Made by a program: the position numbers and the translations under genes
The notes under the pieces: generated by a model
What the model was told of the DNA's origin: nothing
The model's database searches: none
The model's input: the letters and a program-made list of their open reading frames with translations, nothing else
Shown here: positions 11,159-20,461 of the stretch, piece by piece
Position numbering within the stretch: the first letter of the stretch is position 1
Layout: every line of letters begins with the position of its first letter
From: Dipteris shenzhenensis
Lineage: Eukaryota; Polypodiophyta; Polypodiopsida; Gleicheniales
Reading direction: 5' to 3' (one strand)
Assembly: GCA_047967505.1 (NCBI GenBank)
Contig: CM106541.1
DNA length: 64,000 nt

Positions 11159-11200
11159 TATGTTCACTGGTTGTTCTCCCTTAAAGGCACATTGTCCTTT

Positions 11201-11211
11201 AAGTGGGAGGT
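11201..11211 (+). promoter_or_regulatory. Element A polypurine tract
   Basis: AAGTGGGAGGT sits immediately before the 3' LTR. Confidence 0.88.
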
Positions 11212-11391
11212 TGTGGGGTTAAAGTTCACTGTGCCTTAACCCCAGTTATGTACAATACTCAAACACATATATAAATGAATGAAAAAGAAGATTAGGGTGG
11301 TTCTGCACCCACCAAAACTTGTGTGGCTCTCTGTCTCCCTCTCTCTCTCTCTCTCCTTCTTCCGTTCTTGCTTCCGTTGAGAGCACTCTCA
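11212..11391 (+). repeat. Element A 3' LTR
   Basis: This 180-bp LTR matches 6367-6548 except for a 2-bp shorter CT run and one T/C difference. TSD AAGCT follows. Confidence 0.95.
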
Positions 11392-11640
11392 AAGCTGTTT
11401 TCACATCCATTTGGACAAGCTCCATGTCCTCTCTGGCAACCAATGCAAGCACTATACGAAGGGTAGTCATCTTCACCACTGGAGAAAATATCTCATCAAA
11501 GTCAATACCCTTCTCCTGCTTAAAACTTTTGGCTACCAACCTTGCCTCATAACTAGGCAATGCATCTGCTGGAGACATCTTCAGCTTGTAAACCCGTTTG
11601 CATGGCAATGCATACTTTCCTTTGGGCAATTAGCATTCTT
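11392..11640 (-). pseudogene. Element B reverse transcriptase, N-terminal part
   Basis: The minus ORF 11246-11629 encodes LPCKRVYKLK, RLVAKSFKQEKGIDFDEIF and MELVQMDVKTA, the fingers region of copia reverse transcriptase. At the TSD it runs into the LTR of element A, so residues after KTA in that ORF are LTR read-through. The domain resumes at 6366. Confidence 0.92.
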
Positions 11641-12282
11641 CATCAAAGAATCCATCTCTGACTGCATAGCCTTCTCCCACTTATGCTTGTCATTCCTAGA
11701 CATAGCATCCTCAAAGCATGAAGGCTCACCACAATTTGTCAACATGTCATAATCTAGAGATGGAGCATATCTCTGTGGAGGTTGTGAGACTCTAGTGGAG
11801 CATCTCAACACTTGCTCACCATGAGCATCTTGCTGTCCCAACTGATTTTCCTGCATAACTTGAGGTTGTCCACCTAGATGTGGCTCTCCCACCTCATGAT
11901 CTGTGGGTTGTCCATGCCTTGCATCATGTGGAACAGGTTGTGCATGCCTGTCATATGGTGGTTGTCCATCCTCTTGAGACACCACTCTGCATATCTCAAC
12001 AGTCTTTTCTAGCTTCTTGTGCATCTTGTCCTCATTAAAGATAATATCATGGCTACGTACTATCTTCCTAGCATCTGGATCCCACAATTGGTATCCCATC
12101 TCGCCTGAATCACCATATAAAAAAAAAAAGCACTTCCTTGACTTTGGATCAAGCTTGCTACATTTTTCCTTAGGGATATGAACATAAGCTTCACAACCAA
12201 ATACACAAAGATGCCCATAAGATGGTGGCTTGCCTGACCAAACCTCTTCTGGCACTTTCCCATCTAGTGCCTTGCTAGGCAA
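11641..12282 (-). pseudogene. Element B integrase C-terminal domain and linker
   Basis: The minus ORF 11581-12282 begins with ALDGKVPEEVWSGKPPSYGHL and FGCEAYVHIPKEKCSKLDPKSRK, the copia integrase C-terminal region, then a hydrophilic linker rich in Gln and His. The conserved LTNCGEPS follows just before reverse transcriptase. An A run at about 12120 lies in this ORF. It is out of frame with the integrase core ORF upstream. Confidence 0.88.
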
Positions 12283-13105
12283 TCTATCGATAAGATGTAC
12301 TGCTGTCTTGATAATAGACTCAGCCTAAAAGCCATGAGGGCATTAGAGAGCATGCTTATATTCCTTTCTTGAATAGTTCTATTCTTCTCCTCAGCAACCC
12401 CATTCTGAGAAGGATTCTCAGGAGTAGTCAACTCCCGCTTGATGCCACGTAGCTCACAAAAATTCTTAAATGCATGAGAGGTATACTCTCCTCCATTATC
12501 AGTGCGCAAGCATTTGAGATTCTTGCTCGATTGATTTTCAACAAATGCTAAGAACTTTTGAAATGCATCAAAGACATCACTCTTCTTCCAAAGAGGATAG
12601 ACCCACACTTTCTGTGTAGCATCATCAATGAAAGTAGCAAAGTAAGAAGCACCACCCAATGAGACGATAGGCATAGGTCCACACACATCACTGTGAACCA
12701 ACTCCAATGGTTCAAGGCTCTTCTTGCTCAAAGATTTTTTATGTGAAGACCGTGTTTGCTTCCCATACATGCAATGCTCACGCATGCTAAAATCTAAAAA
12801 ATTAAACACGGGAACATATTGCAAATTAGAAAGTATCTTCATTCCTGTCATGCTCATGTGTCCCAACCGACGATGCCACAAAGAGACGGATGGCTACTCG
12901 GTCACATTGATTACATTATCTCTTATGCATTGAGTACAATGTTCCATGCTTGGAACCTCTAGCAATCAGAAGTGACCCTTTGCTAATTTTCCATGTATTG
13001 TTGCCAAAAAACACATGATAGCCATCATCATCAAGCTGTCCCGTACTTATCAAGCTTTTTTTTAGATTTGGAACATGCCTAACGTTCTTAAGTACGATGC
13101 CTACC
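12264..13105 (-). pseudogene. Element B integrase core and zinc domain
   Basis: The minus ORF 12264-12881 has MWHRRLGHMS (zinc-site histidines), then HSDVCGPM, CLRTDNGGEY and SQNGVAEEKNRT, so all three catalytic acidic residues are visible. Upstream (12882-13105) the protease-integrase spacer can be followed with stops and frame changes. The similarity stops near 13106, where an unrelated insertion begins. Confidence 0.9.
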
Positions 13106-13106
13106 T

Positions 13107-14725
13107 ATTGTAGACTCTTTTCTAGGCCTACAAATGCGCCCTGGCACCCCTTTTTGGCTGCCCTATGTGCTACCCTTATAGAGATTGTTGTAGCCAGCAA
13201 CTCATTGCTCAGTGAGGGTCCTGTGCCTTTCCATGCAAAGCTCTTGTATGGCAGCCTGCATGCTGTCATGTGGGATGTGTCAATTTTACGAGCAAAAACC
13301 TATGAGCAGGTTTATCCGAGCGTGTTTTTCAAGAGATTTTTAAAAATGTTTTTCTTTAGGAAACATGGTTTTTACACTTTTATTTTCACTAGAACTAGAT
13401 CCCTTTATCATAAAAATATACAGACTAGTCACTCATTCATTCCATATCTTTTTAGTGTTTTTATAGCATATTTATGGACATGTTTCTAAAGAAGTTTAAA
13501 TTACTATAAATAAGTATTAACTTAGGCTTATATATCACTCTCATAAAATACATGTAATATTTAATCCTATATATGAAAGATTTTCCAAAATATAACTTCA
13601 TAGATGTGCTCAAATGGGGTGTTCCGATCAATTTGAGTGGTTGAATGACTATATTTGGACATTGGATATGAAAGTTATGTCACTTTTAAAAGTGCTGTCC
13701 AAGGTAGTTTCGCCAGCGAAACTACCTTGGGAGACTTGCTTCAAAGGGGTTTCGCTGGCGAAACTACCTGGATGGCTTGCTTCAATGAGTTTTCTTTGAA
13801 GAAACTCTTTCATGAAGATAGGTTGAGAGAGGGGTTTCAATGTCACCCCCCTATTAAGTAAAAGTTGTAAGAAGGATCATAAGGGAATTTTCATAGAGAA
13901 GTCTACTCTACATGTGGGTTTCTTCAAAAGCCATCCCATTATGCTCTCACCATTCCTACAGATTCACCTAAAGATTTTTGTATAAAATAGGCATTGCTAT
14001 AATACTTTGCATATTTCTAAGTGAAACTATGTTTTCTTTTGATCGATTTTTGCCATATTTATGCATAGTTGGAAGCTTTTTTTTTCCTTCGCTCGGACGC
14101 TCGGAAGATTTCGCTCAAAAAATGCTCGTCCCCTGTCATGTGGCAGCCCCCCCATCTCACTGTCCCCATTGCAACCTTGTTCTCTGCCCATATGGCATCT
14201 CTTTGAACCCATTCTATGCTGTTGGCCATCCTCCCCATGTCCTCCTCATTTTGGGGGCTCATAGGTGGGGAGGTCAATTGCAAATCCCAACACACTCTCA
14301 ACCTACGGAGGGCCATCCATTAGACTTTAGGTTTGTGGCCAAATTGGCCTGTTTCAAAGTCCACCCGGCTAGATTCTGTGGGGCGGTAGACTATCGCCAT
14401 CTAGGTCCATCCACTGGTAGACTTTAGGTTTGTGGCCAAATTGGCCTGTTACAAGGGCCAGTCATCAAATTTTACAGGAGGCAGACAATTGCCCTCCTAT
14501 AAAAGGGGCCATTTGACTCATTCCCTCCATCACCCACTAAAAAATAGTTAAGGCATGCAGATGTGAGGAAGTTCTAGTAGTTGTGGGAGCAGTCCACAAT
14601 ACACGTTTTTGCTTCATTTTGATTCCTTCTATTTTCTTACAATGGGCGAAATTTAATAATCTTTCTATTTTCTTACAATACAAAATATAGCCTTTTTTAG
14701 AAAAGCTGCTTTTGTGTAGAGTTCT
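13107..14725. mobile_element. Unclassified insertion inside element B
   Basis: Homology to copia stops near 13106 and resumes near 14725, both at the same protein region between protease and integrase, so about 1.6 kb was inserted. It has no recognisable protein. It contains a perfect 14-bp-arm palindrome at 13699-13730, a related half site at about 13747-13772, a direct duplication of about 32 bp at 14320 and 14421, and TATAAAAGG at about 14495. TGTAGACTCTTTTCTAGG at its left edge and TGTAGAGTTCTAGG at its right edge are similar direct repeats. A solo LTR is possible but I cannot fix the ends. Confidence 0.6.
13699..13730. repeat. Perfect palindrome with 4-nt centre
   Basis: CCAAGGTAGTTTCG is followed by CCAG and then by its exact reverse complement. 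A second, partly matching copy of the core (GTTTCGCTGGCGAAACTACC) lies 45 bp downstream. Confidence 0.9.
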
Positions 14726-14993
14726 AGGGAATCTCAAAACAACCATTAGGAAGAGACATGTGGATATCTCCCCTCCAACAATGTCACATGGATAATTATT
14801 GTCTCATGGCTCCTTTCCTTCCTGCATCATAAATGGTAAACCACTCCCTATGTGGAGTGACATGGAAAGATGCTCCCGAGTCTAATATCCAATTCTGTGA
14901 CAATGCATCATCACTAGTCACAAGAAAAGCATGCTCAAACATAGAAGCATAAACAATGTCACCCTCATCATTATTGTTACTTATGGCATTCAC
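14726..14993 (-). pseudogene. Element B protease region
   Basis: The minus ORF 14796-14993 carries QNWILDSGASFHVTPHREWF, the retropepsin active-site segment with DSG. After it the frame breaks, and further similarity to the element A protease continues in another frame to about 14730. Confidence 0.9.
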
Positions 14994-15032
14994 TTCCTCT
15001 ATATTGACCGTGGATTTCTCTTCCTTCTTGGG

Positions 15033-15863
15033 CTACATATTAGCTTTGCCTTTGCCTTTATTGTTCTTCCATTTGTAGCAATCCTTTTTGAAATGGCATT
15101 TCTTCCCACAATAGAAGCATTCCAAATCTATTTTGGCATGAGATTTCCCTCCAGACTTGCTTCTAGACTTGCGTGTATTTCTGTCGTGGTATTTCCCCCT
15201 AGAATATGACCTCCCTCTCACATTGAGAACACTTGAACTTTTAGTTCCAGCATTGTTCTTTCTATTTACCTCCTCAGTGAGAAGGCTACTCTCAACATCA
15301 CTGCTTGTTAGGCCTCTTGCATAGGCTGAATTGCTTATAGCAGTCCTAAAAGTGTCCCAACTTTCAGGAAGGGTGACCAATAATAACATTGCCTTAACTA
15401 AGTCATCAAAGGTAATTTTCTGAGCTGAAAGTTGACTGAAAATTGTGTTAAACACATTTAAATGGCTAGACATTAAAGTCCCTTCTTCCATGCGAAGATC
15501 TATGAGTTTGTTCAGCCAATACACTTGACAATTGGCACTCTCCTTCTCATAAAGACCATGCAACTTTGTTCACACACCATAGGCACCACCTGCAGTATAT
15601 TTCACATTGAAATACACCGATTTTGAAAGTGTAAGCATGATCCTGGAGCATGTAAGCTCATCCAATTCCTTCTACTCTTCATCATCCTCCCAATCCTCTA
15701 GCTTTATGCCTTTGCATTTTATAGGCCTTACTTGCTTCTTCTGCACCAGAACATTGTAGATTTGCTCCTTCCAATATGAGAAGTTTGTACCATCCAACTT
15801 CTCAATGTTAAACAATGCATTCTCTGATGCTAAAGCCATCACAATGGATGATAGAACAACCAA
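15033..15863 (-). pseudogene. Element B gag
   Basis: Minus ORFs 15672-15863 and 15033-15563 lie in the same frame. The first is the gag N-terminus with the KLDGTNFSYWKEQIYNVL segment. The second continues with LPESWDTFRTAISNSA, a basic Ser/Arg-rich linker and a zinc knuckle CFYCGKKCHFKKDC. In-frame stops near 15669 and 15572 interrupt it. Gag forms the particle around element RNA. The knuckle has Cys where Gly-His is usual, another sign of decay. Confidence 0.9.
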
Positions 15864-17124
15864 GATACACTACTACACCAATGTACCAAACTCAAGCCCA
15901 AAAAATATCAACTGCAATGACAACAGCCACACTCATTGTCACAAATACATGTTTTGCTGTAAGTGACCTTAGGGCATCCCAAAACTAGCCAATAGCTTTT
16001 GCACGGTAGCTCCGATGCAAAAAGTGTAAACAGAAGAAATGTAGCTTTAGAAACTCTACAACTTCTCAGTTTACAGCAGGTCCAAAAGCCTTACAGATTT
16101 CCTTATATCTACTATTGGAATCCACCACCTGCAAACTTTTACTGTTGTAATAACAGTCTGCAACAGTTTTGGCCTGTTTTGAACTGTCAATATCTTCCCA
16201 ACTGTAACTCGGTTGCCTTTGCTGTGAACACCAAAGTTGTAGACAACTAATAGATCTACAAACTTCTAGTTTACTGCAAGTCCAAATTCATTATGGATTT
16301 TTAAATATTCACTACTGAATGCAGGCCCCTGCTCACTTTTTCTAGCTACTGTCATAAACTGTCAAAACTGTAAATCATGGGCATACCGGGCATCATAATT
16401 TTTTCTCTAAATCTTGAATTGAAATGCTTTAAAAAACAAGATTGTAGAATGTCCAAAAAACTAAAACTTCTTAGTTCAACTCAGAAGGCAATTCCTCATG
16501 GATTCTCTGATATTCACTTCTGAAAACAACCACCTGCTCACTTTTTACTGCTGTCACAAGACTGCAAACTGCCAATCACCAACTTTTCTTGAAGCATTTG
16601 AGGCATAAACTCCAATGAAATAGCCCAACAATTCTCAAAATTGTTGTCCAAAAAATTCCCTTAGTGGGAAGAGTATTGCACTCATGAAAAATAATCCCTT
16701 TCTGGGATACAAGACTTCTTCAAAAAAACACTACTCACTTATGCTCACTTTCTCAGCTAAACAAAGGCTCAAAATGCATCAATTGTAAGCAATCACTTTC
16801 AGCCAACCTTTGGCTTGATATGCATCAACTTGAAGGCATAAACCCAACTGAAATCTGAATGTACTAGCTGCCTTTGATCAACTGGAGTTTGCCACAAGCA
16901 AAAGACATTTTTGTTCCTTCTCCCCTGCTCAAACAAGGCAATAGACTACTGGAACAGTCAAGGAAACTTGATATATAAGGTTGAAACAGTAAAAACGAGC
17001 TAGTTTATGTCAAAATACAGCTCCCAGGGGCAGCCCATAGGCAATAGGAGACTCCATGCAATAAGTTCGTGCTCTTGGCATAGCAACACTGCAATGCTAC
17101 AGTCTCCTTGTTGGCTTCGCTCAA
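15864..17124 (-). other. Element B leader
   Basis: About 1.26 kb separates primer site and gag. It contains repeated phrases built on the minus-strand equivalent of CTGCTCACTTTT (near 16330 and 16530), as if internally duplicated. I see no ORF of note. Confidence 0.6.
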
Positions 17125-17140
17125 CCAAGCTCTGATACAA
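17125..17140 (-). promoter_or_regulatory. Element B primer-binding site
   Basis: The minus strand reads TTGTATCAGAGCTTGG two bases after the LTR. It differs from the standard TGGTATCAGAGC at one position. Confidence 0.9.
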
Positions 17141-17142
17141 GT

Positions 17143-17290
17143 TGATGGAGAGGAGGTCTTATCGCACAGCAAAAAAGAAAGGGAGAACACTGAAATTGTG
17201 GGTGCTAACTCACCCAGATCAAGGTAAGCACTTATTATGTATGTATGGTACAAAGGGGTATAGACTGGGCCATTGGCCTTTACCCCAACA
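17143..17290 (-). repeat. Element B 5' LTR
   Basis: Pairs with 4965-5112. TSD ATGAA follows at 17291-17295. Confidence 0.93.
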
Positions 17291-17599
17291 ATGAAGAGAG
17301 TGCTCATGACATGTACCTCAAGTCAATTAGGTTCCAAGATAGATTAGCTTGGACTCATAAACAGAATCTTGAGTGTATGTGTATTTCTCAACTCAACAAT
17401 ATATGATAGGCCTCTTATATAGAGAGTGCCCTTAGAATAGTCAACACATGTGGGATCCTCTCATCCACATCTCTCCTTGTGGATATCCTTGATCCACATC
17501 TCCACATCATGTGGTCAACATCCTAGGGTGGCTACTTTAATACTTTCCTATAGCATACCTTAGCCTCTAATTATGTGCTCGTGCCACCATATCTCAACA
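17291..17599 (-). repeat. Element C 3' LTR, inner part
   Basis: From 17296 these bases match 20153-20456 of the intact LTR; 17291-17295 is the TSD of B. The minus-strand start is TGTTGAGATATGG, preceded by a purine-rich CATAGGGAGG that can serve as polypurine tract. Confidence 0.92.
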
Positions 17600-18072
17600 C
17601 CTCCCTATGGTGCCATGATCCTTTGGCTACTACAAGGTGGTCAAATGTGAGTTTCAAGATCAAATCTTCCCCTGGGTGCTTACATGGCTACTCTCAAGTG
17701 GTCAGGTTTGATTTACAAATGTGTTGGCTAAAGGTGGAAAGGATGTTGCATCTCAATGCATGTTGTTGATGGCGTTCTCTCCTTTGCTTGATGTAGCTTG
17801 ATGCACGATGCTTTGTTTTTCCATGTTCCTTAATGCTTTATGTGTGGATGCCATGTTCTGTGCTATGGTCATCTCCTCATGCACTTGTGCTTCTGACATT
17901 CTTTTTGCATTCATGCGTCCCTTTTCCATTTGTTGCACATGAGCTTCGTTTTGCTTCAATGGTAGTGTCTAATTACATACAATGATTCTGACTTGATAGG
18001 CATGTAGAGCTCAAAAAGACAATTGCTTTTCCATTTTAGAGCGTGTGCAAATTCGTCCTGGATTGCAAGTTA
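17600..18072 (-). other. Element C interior, unidentified
   Basis: A minus ORF 17753-17959 encodes a hydrophilic, Met/Gln/Lys-rich, possibly helical peptide of 68 residues. It matches nothing I recognise and may be a captured fragment or chance. Confidence 0.35.
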
Positions 18073-18206
18073 TGGCTATGAACCATGGTCTGACTACTAC
18101 TAACTACTAACACACCAATCATAGTGCCGATAGGCATATCCAGCTATCTGTAACATATATGTGGGATAGCATACCTGAGCTTGTCTTCCAACACTCCCCC
18201 TCAAGC
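18073..18206 (-). repeat. Family E 3' LTR fragment and polypurine tract
   Basis: Bases 18073-18193 match the last 120 bp of the LTR at 22948-23257. The fragment is cut at its left side. Next to it the minus strand reads TTGAGCTTGAGGGGGAG, a classic copia polypurine tract. It lies inside element C, so this is a captured or recombined tail of another element. Confidence 0.8.
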
Positions 18207-18722
18207 TCAAGTAGGGAGTAAGACACCAAGAAGCTCTAGAAAGCATGTGAACTTATCTTTACCCAAGGACTTGGTAAAGATATCTGCAACTTGATCTTCA
18301 GTCCGAACATGAATGAGGTCAACTTGCCTCATCAACACCATCTCTCTGATGAAATGGTAGTGTACCTCAATATGCTTTATTCTAGCATGATATACGGGAT
18401 TACTTGCCAACTGGACACTACTCATGTTATCACAGTAAAGTTTGACTGGCTTATCCACATGCAATCCCAAATCCTGCAACAACTTCTGAAGCCAAGCAAT
18501 CTCACATGCAACCAATGCTACACCTCTATACTTAGCTTCTATACTAGACAATGCCATTGTTCCAAGGCTGAATGCATAGCCACTAGTGGATCTCCTGTCA
18601 TATGCACATCCTATCCAATCTGCATCTGTGTATCGAGCCAACTCTATCTCCTTGCCATATGCATAAAAGACCCCATGTTCATATGTAGCCTTGACATACT
18701 GCATAGTCCTCCTGGGTCTCTA
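18207..18722 (-). pseudogene. Copia RNase H fragment of family E
   Basis: The minus ORF 18207-18704 encodes the C-terminal half of copia RNase [53 protein letters not shown] and [13 protein letters not shown]. About 15 residues are missing before ALSSIEAKY. Homology starts abruptly near 18722, so the reverse transcriptase is absent. The polypurine tract and LTR follow as in a normal 3' end. It resembles the RNase H of D more than that of A and B. Confidence 0.9.
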
Positions 18723-19125
18723 TGCTTATGTGGCACTATGCTAGCATGGCACATTTAACTGATTAAACCTAGCCTCACCTTGGTGGATTTAGTTGACTAA
18801 ACTTGGATCAGGTGACCCTAATCTACCATGTGGCCAAATATGGACCTGCCAACCTTATCAACCACTTGTCGGCACGTAGTGGAGCTAAAAGATGCTCTAG
18901 ATTTGTCCTCCATCTTAGTTTTCTTGATGCCACTGGAAGATCTCCCATAGGGATACAAAAGATTATCAAAGGATATACATCTTCCCATCGAACTTGAGGC
19001 TTTTTCCTTCTATTGCCTCTCTTCAACTTGTACACCTTGCTGCATCTCCTTCTCTCGATCATTTAGCTCATCTTGCACCCTCCTTGATTTGGCACATTCG
19101 ACTCTATAGTAGCATTCTCCATCAA
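18723..19125. other. Element C interior, unidentified
   Basis: A minus ORF 18823-19062 is rich in Arg, Lys and Trp but matches no family I know. I cannot say whether it is host-derived. Confidence 0.35.
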
Positions 19126-19422
19126 TCACTTGCTGAACAGCACCTTGTCCAATGAGCCTCGTACCATCGTCTCATACCTTAGCATCTTGTGCTCATCCTC
19201 CACATAAAACCCCCTCAATGGCACCAGATTGTGGTTCCTTATCGCCCCTATTGACATTACCTCCGTGCAGAAGCCGTTCTTATAGCTCATGGCATTACTT
19301 GTTATCTCTTGGAATGCCTTCATGGCTATGCGCATTCCGTCCTTGGCTAGGACCCCTTTGTAGATAGTGCCATAGCCTCTAGTGCCCGGTGCATCTTTGT
19401 GTAAGTGAATCCACGATGGCAA
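19126..19422 (-). pseudogene. Receptor-like protein kinase gene fragment inside element C
   Basis: The 98-residue minus ORF matches the N-lobe of plant receptor-like kinases. A degenerate glycine loop GTRGYGTIYKG is followed by the ATP-binding lysine in RIAMKAF. FCTEVMSIGAIRNHNLVPLRGF covers the region of the alpha-C glutamate and beta-4, and YETMVRGSLDKVLF is the hinge and helix D. It stops before the catalytic HRD loop, so it cannot be active. It reads in the same direction as element C. The PBS-bearing LTR lies 0.66 kb upstream. I infer capture of host sequence by the retroelement. Which kinase subfamily gave rise to it is not clear. Confidence 0.75.
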
Positions 19423-20064
19423 AGCCAGACGCAGGGTCTTGCTGATGGTGGAGATTCGTCGGTCTCTTTGCTTGGGCTATTGGCACCTTAGTGGGAGCTG
19501 ATGCTGGAAGCTGAGGATTCAACGGATTCCAAGCTGGACAGGGTAGATTTGGGGCTAGAGACCTTAGAATTATGGCTAGAAGTGTAGGGTTCTCGTATTG
19601 TCCCATTACCTGAGAGAGATTAATTCATTGTCAACATTGTCATCGTCCCCTCTAGACCCAAAAACATGCAAAGCCTCCTACTTCAAACATTGTGGCCTTG
19701 TCATATGTTGCTTCCTTCTCTTCCAAATTCCTCCCTCCCTTGAGCAAAAGGTAGAGCAGTTGTCACTTGTAGATGGTCTTTGTAGTTGTCTCTATTGTTG
19801 TATGTGCCCTTCATAGCTCAACTTTTCTATAAGGAGTCTTTTCAAATACAAGAGATGCACTCACATGCTAAAACCTCATTCACAAAAGTATAGCCACTTG
19901 TAGAGTCCGAGTAGTGGAAAAGATTTAAGTTCTTTGTCTCTCTCAATGGAGACCTTCCTCTTTCCCGCGAGTCGCAAGAAATACTCTCAAAGAAACATTC
20001 GAAGGAACCTATGAATAGAATCTCTTTCACTCAATGAAATAGCAACACTACTAAACAACCCTAA
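19423..20064 (-). other. Element C leader and 5' interior
   Basis: The minus ORF 19379-19606 is proline-rich and overlaps the kinase fragment in another frame. No clear coding sequence is seen between it and the primer site. Confidence 0.4.
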
Positions 20065-20079
20065 GCTTTGCTGATACCA
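20065..20079 (-). promoter_or_regulatory. Element C primer-binding site
   Basis: The minus strand reads TGGTATCAGCAAAGC directly after the 5' LTR. The first nine bases match the initiator-tRNA type site. Confidence 0.8.
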
Positions 20080-20456
20080 TGTGAAAACATGCATGCCTCA
20101 CGATCTATGGAGCACTCTAAGGTGGATGGAACCTATGTGGAAACATGATGAAGAGAGTGCTCATGACATGTACCTCAAGTCAGTTAGGTTCCAAGATAGA
20201 TTAGCTTGGACTCATAAACATAATCTTGAGTGTATGTGTATCTCTCAACTCAACAATATATAATAGGCCTCTTATATAGAGAGTGCCCTTAGAATAGTCA
20301 ACACATGTGGGATCCTCTCATCCACATCTCTCCTTGTGGATATACTTGATCCACATCTCCACATCATGTGGTCAACATCCTAGGGTGGCTACTTTAATAC
20401 TTTCCTATAGCATACCTTAGCCTCTAATTATGTGCTCATGGCACCATATCTCAACA
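20080..20456 (-). repeat. Element C 5' LTR (intact copy)
   Basis: 377 bp with minus-strand ends TGTTGAG and TTTTCACA. It contains TATATAAG on the minus strand near 20273, a probable TATA box. It serves as the uninterrupted comparison that proves the insertion point of B. TSD CTATT follows at 20457-20461. Confidence 0.92.
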
Positions 20457-20461
20457 CTATT

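Larger units (their letters stand above)
6367..11391 (+). mobile_element. Element A: young Ty1/copia retrotransposon
   Basis: A complete LTR-to-LTR insertion of 5025 bp with TSD AAGCT (6362-6366 and 11392-11396). The LTRs (6367-6548 and 11212-11391) differ by one substitution and a 2-bp change in a CT run, so insertion was recent. It lies antisense inside the reverse transcriptase of element B, at the codons for the KTAFLHGD motif. Primer site, gag end, protease, integrase, reverse transcriptase, RNase H and polypurine tract are in copia order. The first part of gag is missing and two frame breaks separate the three ORFs, so it cannot make a full polyprotein. Confidence 0.95.
4965..17290 (-). 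mobile_element. Element B: Ty1/copia retrotransposon, degraded, twice interrupted
   Basis: 148-bp LTRs lie at 4965-5112 (3') and 17143-17290 (5'), with TSD ATGAA at 4960-4964 and 17291-17295. On the minus strand the order is primer site, leader, gag, protease, integrase, reverse transcriptase, RNase H, polypurine tract, which is the copia order. The host sequence is the LTR of element C, as the uninterrupted copy at 20080-20456 shows directly. B is interrupted by element A inside reverse transcriptase and by an unclassified insertion between protease and integrase. All reading frames contain stops or shifts, so it is dead. Its proteins resemble those of A closely, so both belong to one lineage, perhaps Tork/TAR-like. 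Confidence 0.92.
4892..20456 (-). mobile_element. Element C: non-autonomous LTR retrotransposon carrying gene fragments
   Basis: Two 377-bp LTRs bound this element. The left copy (3' LTR on the minus strand) is split by element B, and the right copy is 20080-20456. Both have TG...CA ends. A 5-bp duplication CTATT flanks the whole at 4887-4891 and 20457-20461. A primer-binding site adjoins the right LTR and a purine-rich run adjoins the left one, which fixes the orientation. Without B the interior is only 2480 bp and shows no gag or pol of its own. Instead it holds a receptor-kinase fragment and the tail of a different copia element. The LTR copies differ at about 9 of 377 positions by my reading. 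It must have depended on proteins from another element. Confidence 0.85.
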
